Of a stretch of 51,144 nucleotides of DNA, positions 22,292 through 29,481 are shown piece by piece. This DNA comes from a virus. Under the pieces are notes generated by a model. The model had not been told where the DNA came from. It saw nothing but the letters and a program-made list of their open reading frames with translations, and made no database searches. The DNA lies in the IMG/VR virus record IMGVR_UViG_3300035034_001269, positions 1-51,144 of that record; one strand, 5' to 3'. The position numbers were made by a program, and so were the translations under genes. Within the stretch, counting starts at the first letter, position 1. Each line of letters begins with the position of its first letter.

Positions 22292-22524
22292 AGAATGAAA
22301 AGTTCCTCATCAAAGTGATCTCTTTGGCATAGGTAGAAGTTTCTGTGGTCGTAGCCATCCTTTAGACCTTCAATGCTAACCCAATTATTGTGGACTCTTC
22401 TGACGATTAAGATGTCATCAGATCGTAAGTTGTTCGCGAACATATTGATGATAAGAGTCCGAGTGTTGTTTCGACCTTCCACAACATTCAGTTGAACTTT
22501 GTCACCTACTTTGAATGGGTTCAT
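22288..22524 (-). CDS. tagged SH3-like protein (FDEELFIL)
   Basis: 78 aa, FKVGDKVQLNVVEGRN opening, close to the 12397 protein. Tail FDEELFIL. Confidence 0.7.
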   Translation of the reverse strand: MNPFKVGDKVQLNVVEGRNNTRTLIINMFANNLRSDDILIVRRVHNNWVSIEGLKDGYDHRNFYLCQRDHFDEELFIL

Positions 22525-22775
22525 AATGTGAATAGTTCCTCAGGGAGATAGTTGAGTTCTTGTAGTTCATATTCGTACCATTGGAATTCGCTGTTCTCAA
22601 CCTTGTAGCTGACATCGTACCCATAACCATCGTACCCATCATCATCAATACCGATGATAGTGGTACGTCTAATATTGAGCACAAGGTTAACAGCTTCTTT
22701 ATGCCATTCGTTTTTATTGGCTTCCCTGATAGCCCGTTCGGAGAAGCCGACCTGTTGACCTAGTTTAAATTTCAT
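22521..22775 (-). CDS. tagged protein (LPEELFTL)
   Basis: 84 aa, FKLGQQVGFSERAIREANKNEW, then an acidic Gly/Asp/Tyr loop (GIDDDGYDGYGYD). Tail LPEELFTL. Confidence 0.7.
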   Translation of the reverse strand: MKFKLGQQVGFSERAIREANKNEWHKEAVNLVLNIRRTTIIGIDDDGYDGYGYDVSYKVENSEFQWYEYELQELNYLPEELFTL

Positions 22776-23092
22776 ATTTTGAATAGTTCCTCATCCAGTT
22801 TAACGGGTTCGACAAGACAAATTTTCAAGATCATATCAAAGCGGTATTGTTGTTCGCGTCCTTTCCATATACCGAAAGATCGGTGGTTACCTTTTTGATG
22901 CCATAGCACGTCACCTTCTGACTTTAATTTATATGATACTTCTTCGTACTTAAGTAACTCGTTGTATTCATGAAGAGTGACAATCTGACCTTCATTCCTA
23001 ACGATGTCCTCAACGAACTCATCAATGAAGTGTTCTTTAATGTCATCACATTTAGGGTCAATTTTTCGAACAATGGCTCTTACAGTTTTCAT
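22772..23092 (-). CDS. tagged protein (LDEELFKI)
   Basis: 106 aa from MKTVRAIVRKID; this Met gives the ATGA overlap seen throughout, whereas a longer in-frame start would lie deep in the upstream gene. Tail LDEELFKI. Confidence 0.65.
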   Translation of the reverse strand: MKTVRAIVRKIDPKCDDIKEHFIDEFVEDIVRNEGQIVTLHEYNELLKYEEVSYKLKSEGDVLWHQKGNHRSFGIWKGREQQYRFDMILKICLVEPVKLDEELFKI

Positions 23093-23388
23093 AGTGTGAA
23101 TAGTTCCTCTGGTAGTTTGAATTTTGGTTTGGGTGTATACAACCAATCGTGAACAGCATCATCAAAACAATTTTTTAGGTCATTGAGAGATACATCGTGA
23201 CCCCACCCAACAGCAGACGGTCTACTAGATTCAACGACCTGTATATGTGCCCAACCTGCACCCAAGACATCCCATGTCGAAGTAACTTTGTAAAAGTATA
23301 CATGTTCAACCTCATCCTGAGTATTCCAAGATTCGGTGATGACATCCCCTATGTTTAGAGGTTGACCTATGTAATTGAATTGGCTCAT
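23089..23388 (-). CDS. tagged protein (LPEELFTL)
   Basis: 99 aa, PLNIGDVITESWNTQDEV..YKVTS, a barrel-like opening. Tail LPEELFTL. Confidence 0.65.
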   Translation of the reverse strand: MSQFNYIGQPLNIGDVITESWNTQDEVEHVYFYKVTSTWDVLGAGWAHIQVVESSRPSAVGWGHDVSLNDLKNCFDDAVHDWLYTPKPKFKLPEELFTL

Positions 23389-23552
23389 AGGTAAGTACCC
23401 TTTGTGTCACCTGTCATATTCTTATCGTTAGACAAGTACCACCAAAGCATGGCATACCCGAAGTGAGAGATACCAGTAGGGTCAAGAAGTCTGATTGCCC
23501 CGTAAGTGGCAACCAACATAAGGATTGAATTTAGTCTTAGGAATATTTTCAT
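23385..23552 (-). CDS. small membrane protein inside the array
   Basis: 55 aa, MKIFLRLNSILMLVATYGAIRLL: a hydrophobic N-terminal segment, then a Trp-rich stretch (AMLWWYLSND). No tag. ATGA overlaps on both sides tie it into the array operon. Confidence 0.6.
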   Translation of the reverse strand: MKIFLRLNSILMLVATYGAIRLLDPTGISHFGYAMLWWYLSNDKNMTGDTKGTYL

Positions 23553-23782
23553 AGTGTGAACAGTTCCTCATCCAGTTGAAAGGGTTGGATCTTTTTAATG
23601 ATAACAAACCTCCCTGATCGTTCCTTAATATCCCTGTCGATTCGTTTTCTAGAGATGTGGAGACGTTGTCCACTATCCAGAACGACATCAACTCTGGTTG
23701 GTAGAATCTCTATGATAGTGTATACATACTTTTTAAAATTCAATTGGCTATTATACACTATAGTATCACCGACCTTATACAT
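23549..23782 (-). CDS. tagged SH3-like protein (LDEELFTL)
   Basis: 77 aa, YKVGDTIVYNSQLNFKKYVYTIIEIL opening. Tail LDEELFTL. Confidence 0.7.
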   Translation of the reverse strand: MYKVGDTIVYNSQLNFKKYVYTIIEILPTRVDVVLDSGQRLHISRKRIDRDIKERSGRFVIIKKIQPFQLDEELFTL

Positions 23783-24008
23783 TGGTCAGTCCTTTGAGGA
23801 ACTTTAGTTCCAGTTCATGGAAATGTTTGAGTGCGTTAGCGGCGGCGACCTCTTCTTTACGCCATGTCAACAGGACACTAAGTTGATGTTCATCTAGACC
23901 AGAACGGGTTTCTCGTTCATAGTGAAGCCATACCCCTATTACATGATCATGGATATCGGATAGACAAGACTGATGGTATTGGATACGTTTTTCAAGTTTA
24001 TCTTGCAT
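23775..24008 (-). CDS. untagged helical array member
   Basis: 77 aa, helical (LEKRIQYHQS..ALKHFHELELKFLKG), ends LTNV. 8-bp overlap with the next gene and TAATG with the previous one. Unrecognised. Confidence 0.6.
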   Translation of the reverse strand: MQDKLEKRIQYHQSCLSDIHDHVIGVWLHYERETRSGLDEHQLSVLLTWRKEEVAAANALKHFHELELKFLKGLTNV

Positions 24009-24244
24009 TATATCCCGCCTTTGTTTTCGGCTTCAATTGAGCCGTCAATTATTCCTTCAATTCGTTTCTGGCAATCTTCAAATGAATCATCCTGACCATC
24101 ACCTCTCATACCAGCGTGATATTTCCAAGTGGTACAGAAGTCATTAATTTCACATGTGATATACCATGCGATGCCCCTGTAAGTACCTTTATAAGTTTTA
24201 AAGGTTTCAAATGAAACAATTGTAAAGGGTGTGTTGTTAGACAT
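24008..24244 (-). CDS. untagged array member
   Basis: 78 aa from MSNNTPFTIVSF; this Met overlaps the upstream stop like other array genes. Unrecognised alpha/beta protein. Confidence 0.55.
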   Translation of the reverse strand: MSNNTPFTIVSFETFKTYKGTYRGIAWYITCEINDFCTTWKYHAGMRGDGQDDSFEDCQKRIEGIIDGSIEAENKGGI

Positions 24245-24509
24245 TGAATAGCTCCTCTTCAAAGTGTTTCGATAACAAACGAAATTCTGGTTTCAATGTC
24301 CAGAATGTAACATACTTATGGTTACGAGTGATAGCCATTTCTACTTTATCCCATTCATCATTGGTAGTTTTTATAGAGTAATGAGGAACATAGTCTACCA
24401 AGGCACAGTTATCATTAATGAATTCTTGAGAGATATCCATCATTTCATATTGGACGGCCCTGCCACCTGTTTCTTTGTGACGGTATGTGTGCATTATAGA
24501 AACTTTCAT
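24237..24509 (-). CDS. tagged protein (FEEELFNV), first of minus array
   Basis: 90 aa from MKVSIMHTYRHKETGG, chosen for the purine-rich AAGGAAGGTGGG upstream. QYEMMDISQEFINDNCALVDYVPHYS is unrecognised. Tail FEEELFNV. Confidence 0.6.
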   Translation of the reverse strand: MKVSIMHTYRHKETGGRAVQYEMMDISQEFINDNCALVDYVPHYSIKTTNDEWDKVEMAITRNHKYVTFWTLKPEFRLLSKHFEEELFNV

Positions 24510-24526
24510 TAGTATTCCCACCTTCC

Positions 24527-24700
24527 TTAAATATGCTCACCTGCGGCATCCATGTGCATCTGTTTAATTTCATCCTTGAGACAACTGTTTTCAAATGCAA
24601 GGTCAGCGTTCTCCTTTTGGAGATTATCGACAACCCGCATCACGATTTTGAGGGTTTCGTAATGTTCTCTTTGATCGGGATTTAGTTTAGATTCGGTCAT
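24527..24700 (-). CDS. coiled-coil small protein
   Basis: 57 aa from MTESKLNPDQ, coupled by ATGA to the zinc-ribbon ORF upstream. A heptad-rich helix (VMRVVDNLQKENADLAFEN) suggests dimerisation. Confidence 0.6.
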   Translation of the reverse strand: MTESKLNPDQREHYETLKIVMRVVDNLQKENADLAFENSCLKDEIKQMHMDAAGEHI

Positions 24701-24825
24701 AATCGCACCATCTTTCTTTTTTTGGGAGTCCATCTTTCGTTGCATTTATTACAATGCCATTTACCTTCCCAAAAGGGTTTGGTATCCCAACTGTTACAGG
24801 AAGGGCATTTTTCTTTTAGTTCCAT
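24697..24825 (-). CDS. zinc-ribbon small protein
   Basis: 42 aa, CPSC (7-10) and CNKC (25-28) with a basic tail (TPKKRKMVRL). AAAGGA upstream; 1 bp after the HAD gene. Confidence 0.6.
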   Translation of the reverse strand: MELKEKCPSCNSWDTKPFWEGKWHCNKCNERWTPKKRKMVRL

Positions 24826-24826
24826 T

Positions 24827-25375
24827 TTAAATTCCTTTTAATTTGTGTTCTTTAATTTGGCGGAAGATCGAAGGTATTTTGAGTTTCGCCTTAGGCACCC
24901 CGTTCAATTTATGAACAGCTTGTAATGCTTCCAAGTGAGTCAGACCATAATTATTAGAAGTCTTAACAAAACTCATACGTTGTTCAGGGAGCATATCAGT
25001 ATCATCATCTAAGATGACATATTTGTCAACCATCATGTTTTTGTTGAAGCGAGTTTTGATAGAATCGGTGAACCCGTCTAACCATTGTTGGATTTCGTGA
25101 CCTCTGAGATATCCGTTTTTTGCGATGGTAACGGTTTTAGAGATAACATGTTCCCCACTAATACCGAACTCTTCAAACAATTCTTTGAGTTCTTTAACCG
25201 AATACATCATACGGTAAGTAGAGGTAACAACGATTTTTGCATCAGTTTTTTCGATGATATAGTTGAGGGCTTCGACGTGTTCAGGGTGCATCATATCCAC
25301 ACCGTTGCGGATGGTAGAAGCTGTGGACTTCATAACTCCGTCGATATCTAAAAATATGACTTTAATTTTTTTCAT
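24827..25375 (-). CDS. HAD-superfamily phosphatase-like protein
   Basis: 182 aa from MKKIKVIFLDIDGVMKST (Asp10 nucleophile, Asp12). IVVTSTYR near 59 is HAD motif II and KYVILDDDTDML near 127 is motif IV. This layout fits the HAD domain class found in phage nucleic-acid repair proteins. The substrate is unknown. The start follows GGAAGG; an upstream in-frame Met would lie inside the promoter. Confidence 0.75.
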   Translation of the reverse strand: MKKIKVIFLDIDGVMKSTASTIRNGVDMMHPEHVEALNYIIEKTDAKIVVTSTYRMMYSVKELKELFEEFGISGEHVISKTVTIAKNGYLRGHEIQQWLDGFTDSIKTRFNKNMMVDKYVILDDDTDMLPEQRMSFVKTSNNYGLTHLEALQAVHKLNGVPKAKLKIPSIFRQIKEHKLKGI

Positions 25376-25416
25376 CGGTAAACCTTCCGTTAATATAGAA
25401 TCATTCCTACATAAAC

Positions 25417-25445
25417 ATAATACCAGTTCTGTCAAGTAATGTCAA
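25417..25445 (-). promoter_or_regulatory. sigma70-type early promoter
   Basis: TTGACA, 17 bp ending CTGG, TATTAT on the minus strand; drives the HAD gene and the minus array. Confidence 0.8.
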
Positions 25446-25452
25446 ATGAAAA

Positions 25453-25489
25453 AACCCCCGGACGGGCATAATATATACGGCCGGGGGTT
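25453..25489 (-). terminator. intrinsic terminator
   Basis: AACCCCCGG (25453-25461) pairs with CCGGGGGTT (25481-25489); on the minus strand the stem runs into TTTTTT. It separates the 26-31 kb minus genes from the HAD promoter. Confidence 0.8.
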
Positions 25490-25534
25490 ATAAAATGTGT
25501 TAAAGGTTAATAATGAGGTTTCATTGAGATATTT

Positions 25535-25567
25535 TCATAGTTCCTCATTAGGTGAGTAATCTTCCAT
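25535..25567 (-). CDS. 10-codon ORF with strong RBS
   Basis: AAAGGAGG precedes ATG; the product is MEDYSPNEEL, ending in ATGA like the array genes but without the LF. Possibly a decayed tagged gene; low confidence. Confidence 0.25.
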   Translation of the reverse strand: MEDYSPNEEL

Positions 25568-25577
25568 AATCCTCCTT

Positions 25578-26261
25578 TTATAATCCTAACCTTTCCATTT
25601 TCATTCTCCAAATTTCATCTTCATTGGCATCGTCACTCATTGATTGATGTCGTTGTTCTTCACTCCTTACCTGAGTTGACAATCTCTCAATATCCTCTTG
25701 TAACAGGAAGATTCTAAAACGCCCGTATACGAGAGATGTCAATGAGGCGAATATCAGATTTAAACACAAGGCAATCCAGAAATATTCTTTGATGATCAGT
25801 GCAACGGCTGACATGTTAATCAAGGCGGTAGGTGTTAATATCAAACTACCTAATCCACCTACGATTAGAACAAACGATACCATTACAGCATAGAAAATCC
25901 ATGACCACATCAGGTAACGAGAGAAGAAATATTTGATCTTCATAACTCTAGTTTCAGTCCAGTATGTCATACTGTTTAGGAATAAACTTAGATGCCAATG
26001 ACAAAACAAAGCACCGAATCCCCCGATAAAACATAGCGGGTAGAAGATACCTGTCATGGCAAACCCACACCACACACCAATCTGACCACCAATCATAACT
26101 TTACCAATCACCAAACCTATGTTGATTAGTGTGGCAGAGATAGTGATGGAAAAACTCCCCATCGTGATGCGGTCTTTGAATGAAGATATAGATGTTGATC
26201 TAAACTCATCAGTCCAACGAGTTTTGATGTTAGACCATTTTCTCTTTATCCATCTAAACAT
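25578..26261 (-). CDS. multi-pass membrane protein
   Basis: 227 aa from MFRWIKRKWS (GAGAGG upstream); a longer reading frame begins antisense-like inside the neighbour and is rejected. About five hydrophobic segments (residues 34-75 with two, 95-115, 120-150, 155-175), then a charged C-terminal coiled coil (EEQRHQSMSDDANED). Inner-membrane protein of unknown role. Confidence 0.65.
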   Translation of the reverse strand: MFRWIKRKWSNIKTRWTDEFRSTSISSFKDRITMGSFSITISATLINIGLVIGKVMIGGQIGVWCGFAMTGIFYPLCFIGGFGALFCHWHLSLFLNSMTYWTETRVMKIKYFFSRYLMWSWIFYAVMVSFVLIVGGLGSLILTPTALINMSAVALIIKEYFWIALCLNLIFASLTSLVYGRFRIFLLQEDIERLSTQVRSEEQRHQSMSDDANEDEIWRMKMERLGL

Positions 26262-26274
26262 TAAATAAATCCTC

Positions 26275-26619
26275 TCATAATTCAAACAGGTCATCGTCAA
26301 AGAAATCTTTCGGGCTGATACTACCACCATGTTTTTCAACCATGACACGGTGACCTTCATATGCTTCGTCCCATGTAGGGTAACGTACCATATCTTCCTC
26401 ACGGAAATTCTCAGTAGGGAAATACATTGTTTCAAACAGAATTGGTATACCGTCATTTGACCAACTATGATCTAGTGCAAGGAACACTGTGGACACAAAG
26501 CCACCGTTAGGTAAAGATGTCTTACCAACAACTCTACTGTCACGGTCATACGATGTAGCATATTCATCTAGCGAACATTCCACCGGAACCTTATCAACAA
26601 GTTTATAATATTTAATCAT
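26275..26619 (-). CDS. conserved phage protein with tag (FDDDLFEL)
   Basis: 114 aa. ALDHSW..G.PILFETMYFP and RYPTWDEAYEGH follow the pattern of a small family frequent in phages of many hosts. The C-terminus adds FDDDLFEL, encoded by gacgatgacctgttt and followed by a separate ribosome site for the next gene, 13 bp further. It is strong evidence that the tail is selected as peptide and appended to an otherwise widespread protein. Confidence 0.7.
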   Translation of the reverse strand: MIKYYKLVDKVPVECSLDEYATSYDRDSRVVGKTSLPNGGFVSTVFLALDHSWSNDGIPILFETMYFPTENFREEDMVRYPTWDEAYEGHRVMVEKHGGSISPKDFFDDDLFEL

Positions 26620-27049
26620 GTAATTCCTGTCTAATCTTCATCAGTGTTTTCCCTAGAAGATTATGACCTTCTGTATTAATACAGTTCATACAAGAACAAT
26701 CACCCCACGTATTATCGTGCCACCAATTAGATTCGATTAATTCAGCATTCCCAGTTTCCAATAATCTCTTACGGAGAACCCTATCTTGAAATTTAATTTT
26801 CAACACATCATACATAACAACTTCTTTGTGTGTATCCCAATCGGGTCGTTTTTTGATGGTCTGACCGAGAGACTTAGCCTCCCTTGGATTGAGCAGGGTG
26901 AATTGGTCTTGGATATTTTCATCTAAAGATTTGTGTGCTTGGTAGGCGGCTTCGGTTGAGCCGTATAATCTACCTTTATAGAATATATCAGATACGTAAA
27001 AATTACTCAACCATTTATTTTCAGCACTGAAACTATCTATCTTCTCCAT
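26612..27049 (-). CDS. NADAR/YbiA-like protein
   Basis: 145 aa. WLSNFY (13-18), STEAAYQAHK (31-40), PREAKSLG, the strand VVMYDVLKIKF, LLETGNAELIE, NWWHDNTWGD and GHNLLGKTLMKIR form the complete NADAR fold signature. Family members cleave N-glycosidic bonds of ADP-ribose adducts or of riboflavin intermediates; some reverse guanine ADP-ribosylation. In a phage the likely roles are undoing host ADP-ribosylation defence or NAD-linked metabolism (inference). CMNC lies in a Cys-rich insert near residue 120. Confidence 0.85.
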   Translation of the reverse strand: MEKIDSFSAENKWLSNFYVSDIFYKGRLYGSTEAAYQAHKSLDENIQDQFTLLNPREAKSLGQTIKKRPDWDTHKEVVMYDVLKIKFQDRVLRKRLLETGNAELIESNWWHDNTWGDCSCMNCINTEGHNLLGKTLMKIRQELHD

Positions 27050-27110
27050 TCTGAGTGTGCCCCTTTGTCCGTGTGACGTTTAATATCGAAACTGATACTA
27101 CCATCGGTTA

Positions 27111-27365
27111 TTAAGTTCTTAGCCTGCCTCTGTTACTTGTATTGATACCTGACCTTTCAAGTTGTCTATCTTGTTTTTCAAAACGTAGACGTTCAAGTTC
27201 GTCTTCATAAAACAGAACATCTTCTTGAAGATCATCCACAACATCAATACAAATACTGACTATATCGATAAGGGACAAGACTTGTTTGTTAGAACTCTCA
27301 GCCTTGATATTAGCGACAAGGCTGAGAATCCTATCCATCTTTTCCTTAGACATTCTGACTGGCAT
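27111..27365 (-). CDS. small helical protein
   Basis: 84 aa, two charged helices ending in a basic tail (RSGINTSNRGRLRT). TAATG overlap with the zinc-ribbon gene upstream; unrecognised. Confidence 0.55.
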   Translation of the reverse strand: MPVRMSKEKMDRILSLVANIKAESSNKQVLSLIDIVSICIDVVDDLQEDVLFYEDELERLRFEKQDRQLERSGINTSNRGRLRT

Positions 27366-27784
27366 TACTTAGCTTCTGCCACATCAACAGGACAAGTGCG
27401 ACACTTGGCAGGTTGATCAGGTGTGGAGACAGGTGTGACAGGAGCAACATATCCCGGAGTTTCCACACGAGCAGGGGCACTATACGGGGTGGGGGGTTTA
27501 ACGGGTGCGACCACAGTTGAGACAGCTTCGGTCTTGGCGAGTTCGGTTGCAGTAGACCACGTTCCACCAACCACCTCATCCATATCCAAACAGGGTGCGT
27601 TCACCTTGTAACCACACTCAGGGCAGGTGACGTGTAAGTGTTCTTTGGTTTGAGAATCATCCCAATCACATCTGTTGTAACCGAAAGAAGAACAGTCATC
27701 GTTGAATTCTAAAATCCATGATTTCTGGAACGAGGGGAAGTATCCACATTTGATACATTTTTTGTTTGTGTCGAGCTTGTTCAT
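27365..27784 (-). CDS. zinc-ribbon protein with Pro/Thr-rich tail
   Basis: 139 aa. KCIKCGY (9-15) and TCPECGYKVNAPC (53-65) are zinc knuckles; residues 85-125 are Pro/Val/Thr-rich linker; CRTC near the end may add ligands. First gene after an early promoter. Confidence 0.6.
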   Translation of the reverse strand: MNKLDTNKKCIKCGYFPSFQKSWILEFNDDCSSFGYNRCDWDDSQTKEHLHVTCPECGYKVNAPCLDMDEVVGGTWSTATELAKTEAVSTVVAPVKPPTPYSAPARVETPGYVAPVTPVSTPDQPAKCRTCPVDVAEAK

Positions 27785-27820
27785 TTAAATCTCCAATAGG
27801 TTAAAGGTTTATGTAGTTAC

Positions 27821-27849
27821 AGGATACAAAAATAGTGGTGTTGTGTCAA
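27821..27849 (-). promoter_or_regulatory. sigma70-type early promoter
   Basis: TTGACA, 17 bp ending TTTG, TATCCT on the minus strand. Confidence 0.75.
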
Positions 27850-28307
27850 TCCATGATATGTATTATTGCGTGACAATTTCTACACATTAAATCACACTTA
27901 TCAACTTCTCTTAAAATCTTGTCTAAGTTGTGATTTTTCCTTAAATGTTGGCTTATTTCAAAATCTTTGTCTTGGGGTTTTCTGTGATGGAAACAGTGAA
28001 CCCTTTGGTCAGTGTTGCCACAAACAACACAACCGTCATAACCCAAATGTTCATATATTTTTTCTGATACCACTTTCTTTTTCACCCTAACCCATTCTCT
28101 TCTCTGTGTTGCATTACATTCTTTACATAGAACTTGGTAGTGTTGATGTACATTATTACATACAGGACATACCCGTTCTTTCACTATTCGTGCGGCACCT
28201 TGGTAACATGCCTTGCATCGGTCTTGTACCCCAAACTTCTTCGTCTTGGATTTGTGAAATTCAGACAGGTCTTTCTCTTCTTCACATAATGAACATATCT
28301 TATTCAT
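27846..28307 (-). CDS. HNH endonuclease with zinc knuckles
   Basis: 153 aa from MNKICSLCEEEKDLSEF; this Met overlaps the upstream stop (GAAAATGAATAA), while an earlier ATG at 28328 has a poor ribosome site. Four CxxC pairs occur in the N-terminal ~85 residues. The HNH core is GCVVCG..RVHCFHHRKP..CDLMCRNCHAIIH (about 91-150). Probably a free-standing homing or nicking enzyme. Confidence 0.8.
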   Translation of the reverse strand: MNKICSLCEEEKDLSEFHKSKTKKFGVQDRCKACYQGAARIVKERVCPVCNNVHQHYQVLCKECNATQRREWVRVKKKVVSEKIYEHLGYDGCVVCGNTDQRVHCFHHRKPQDKDFEISQHLRKNHNLDKILREVDKCDLMCRNCHAIIHIMD

Positions 28308-28506
28308 TTTCTGGAAATACCTTGCCATGAAGTTTTACCACAAACTCTCTAATCATGAATGGCATGTCCACGTCAGCACCTTTCAACTCTTCATACATTC
28401 TCTTCTCATCATCAGTACATCTTACCTGTACAGTGTTAGGAGTCTTTGGTCTGATAGCAACCTCACCAAACATTTCATCTATCATCGGATTGTCTCTGTA
28501 TTTCAT
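28300..28506 (-). CDS. small putative ribbon-helix-helix protein
   Basis: 68 aa. NTVQVRCTDDEKRMYEELKGADVDMPFMIREFVVKL resembles a ribbon-helix-helix DNA-binding unit: a strand, then two helices. It overlaps the HNH gene, and may regulate it. AAGGAG upstream. Confidence 0.5.
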   Translation of the reverse strand: MKYRDNPMIDEMFGEVAIRPKTPNTVQVRCTDDEKRMYEELKGADVDMPFMIREFVVKLHGKVFPENE

Positions 28507-28526
28507 ATAAATCTCCTTTGTTTTTG

Positions 28527-28555
28527 TTCTATAAGTATTTATATATTATTGTCAA
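28527..28555 (-). promoter_or_regulatory. overlapping early and late promoters
   Basis: TATAAATA (28536-28543, late box) lies inside the spacer of a TTGACA (28550-28555) / TATAGA (28528-28533, 16-bp spacer) sigma70-like site, so the gene downstream could be read in both phases. Confidence 0.6.
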
Positions 28556-28607
28556 ACGATGGTCTTACTACAGTAATACACTAAAGAATATCAATTATGT
28601 AAATAAG

Positions 28608-28637
28608 AAGACCTACTTGTTGAGGCAAGTAGGTCTT
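28608..28637. terminator. bidirectional-looking terminator hairpin
   Basis: AAGACCTACTTG and CAAGTAGGTCTT form a perfect 12-bp stem with a 6-nt loop, 40 bp past the stop of the 28677 gene; flanked by T-rich sequence. Confidence 0.75.
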
Positions 28638-28676
28638 TTATGTAAACCATCCCCAGAGAGTTTTACTTTTAGTGGA

Positions 28677-29090
28677 TCACATTGCGATTCTCTTGAAGGA
28701 TTGAGGAGTGGTTTTATACTGACCACCTTTGGTTAGGTTGGTATAGATTACTGGATACTTACGTTTTTTGGAATCCCAACCGACCAGTTTGACAGTCTCA
28801 CCATTGGGGTTTTGGAAGACATCACCGACCGAAACAGTTTCCATTCCATACTGACCACGTTTCATTTCCCACATTTGAGCCAGTTTGTTCTCTTTGGAAG
28901 GGAGCATACCCAGACCAGAAGAAGATGGAACAAAAAATGTCACGTTGTTACACTTGTATTCGTTACCGTCATACTTACCACCACCACGTTTAACAGACAG
29001 ACCGTATTTTGCGGCGATCTTCTCTGCGGCTTCTTCAAGTTCTTTTCCCAACATAACGGCTTCTTGACGATTGATTTCTTGGATTTTCAT
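28677..29090 (-). CDS. hypothetical early protein
   Basis: 137 aa, N-terminal helix (AVMLGKELEEAAEKIAAKYGLSVK) followed by beta-rich sequence (VSVGDVFQNPNGETVKLVGWDSKKRKYPVIYTNL). Single gene between promoter and terminator. Pattern shared by small early proteins of large phages; role unknown. Confidence 0.65.
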   Translation of the reverse strand: MKIQEINRQEAVMLGKELEEAAEKIAAKYGLSVKRGGGKYDGNEYKCNNVTFFVPSSSGLGMLPSKENKLAQMWEMKRGQYGMETVSVGDVFQNPNGETVKLVGWDSKKRKYPVIYTNLTKGGQYKTTPQSFKRIAM

Positions 29091-29137
29091 ATTTGTAATC
29101 TCCTGAAAAGGAAAGGGTTAACGTCACTCACAATTAC

Positions 29138-29166
29138 ATAGTAACACTAACCCCATACAGAGTCAA
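29138..29166 (-). promoter_or_regulatory. sigma70-type early promoter
   Basis: TTGACT, 17 bp ending AGTGT, TACTAT on the minus strand. Confidence 0.7.
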
Positions 29167-29178
29167 GGAAATTGTAGA

Positions 29179-29481
29179 TTAACTGGCGATTACATCTGAG
29201 GATGATGTAACGATTGTTCCTACAGGACAACCCGATACGGCATCACCGAGTCTAGCAACCCCGATACCTTCAGCGAGAACGGTGCTACTACCGCCGACCA
29301 CAAAGGTAGGGTGACCACATACACACATAGCCATATCACCGAGTCGAACCACACCTAGACCGTTAGCATTAACGGTGACGGCAGATTGAACAAAGAACCC
29401 GACCGTTCCTATACAGGGGGTGGGGGGGTGACAGCAACAAGTGCATGATACCATATCGTTTATTCTGGCTACGCCTGCCAT
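29179..29481 (-). CDS. PAAR-repeat spike-tip protein
   Basis: 100 aa. A triplicated pattern of GVARINDMVS, GVVRLGDMAM and GVARLGDAVS with interspersed CxCG/HP pairs (CVCGHP, CCCHPP) is the PAAR-repeat cone that binds metal by His/Cys and sharpens the tail spike, equivalent in role to T4 gp5.4. It overlaps the next structural gene by one base (TAATG). Confidence 0.9.
   Translation of the reverse strand: MAGVARINDMVSCTCCCHPPTPCIGTVGFFVQSAVTVNANGLGVVRLGDMAMCVCGHPTFVVGGSSTVLAEGIGVARLGDAVSGCPVGTIVTSSSDVIAS

Noticed and set aside
25085-25351. Plus-strand ORF opposite the HAD gene
   Set aside because: Antisense shadow; HAD motifs are clear on the minus strand.
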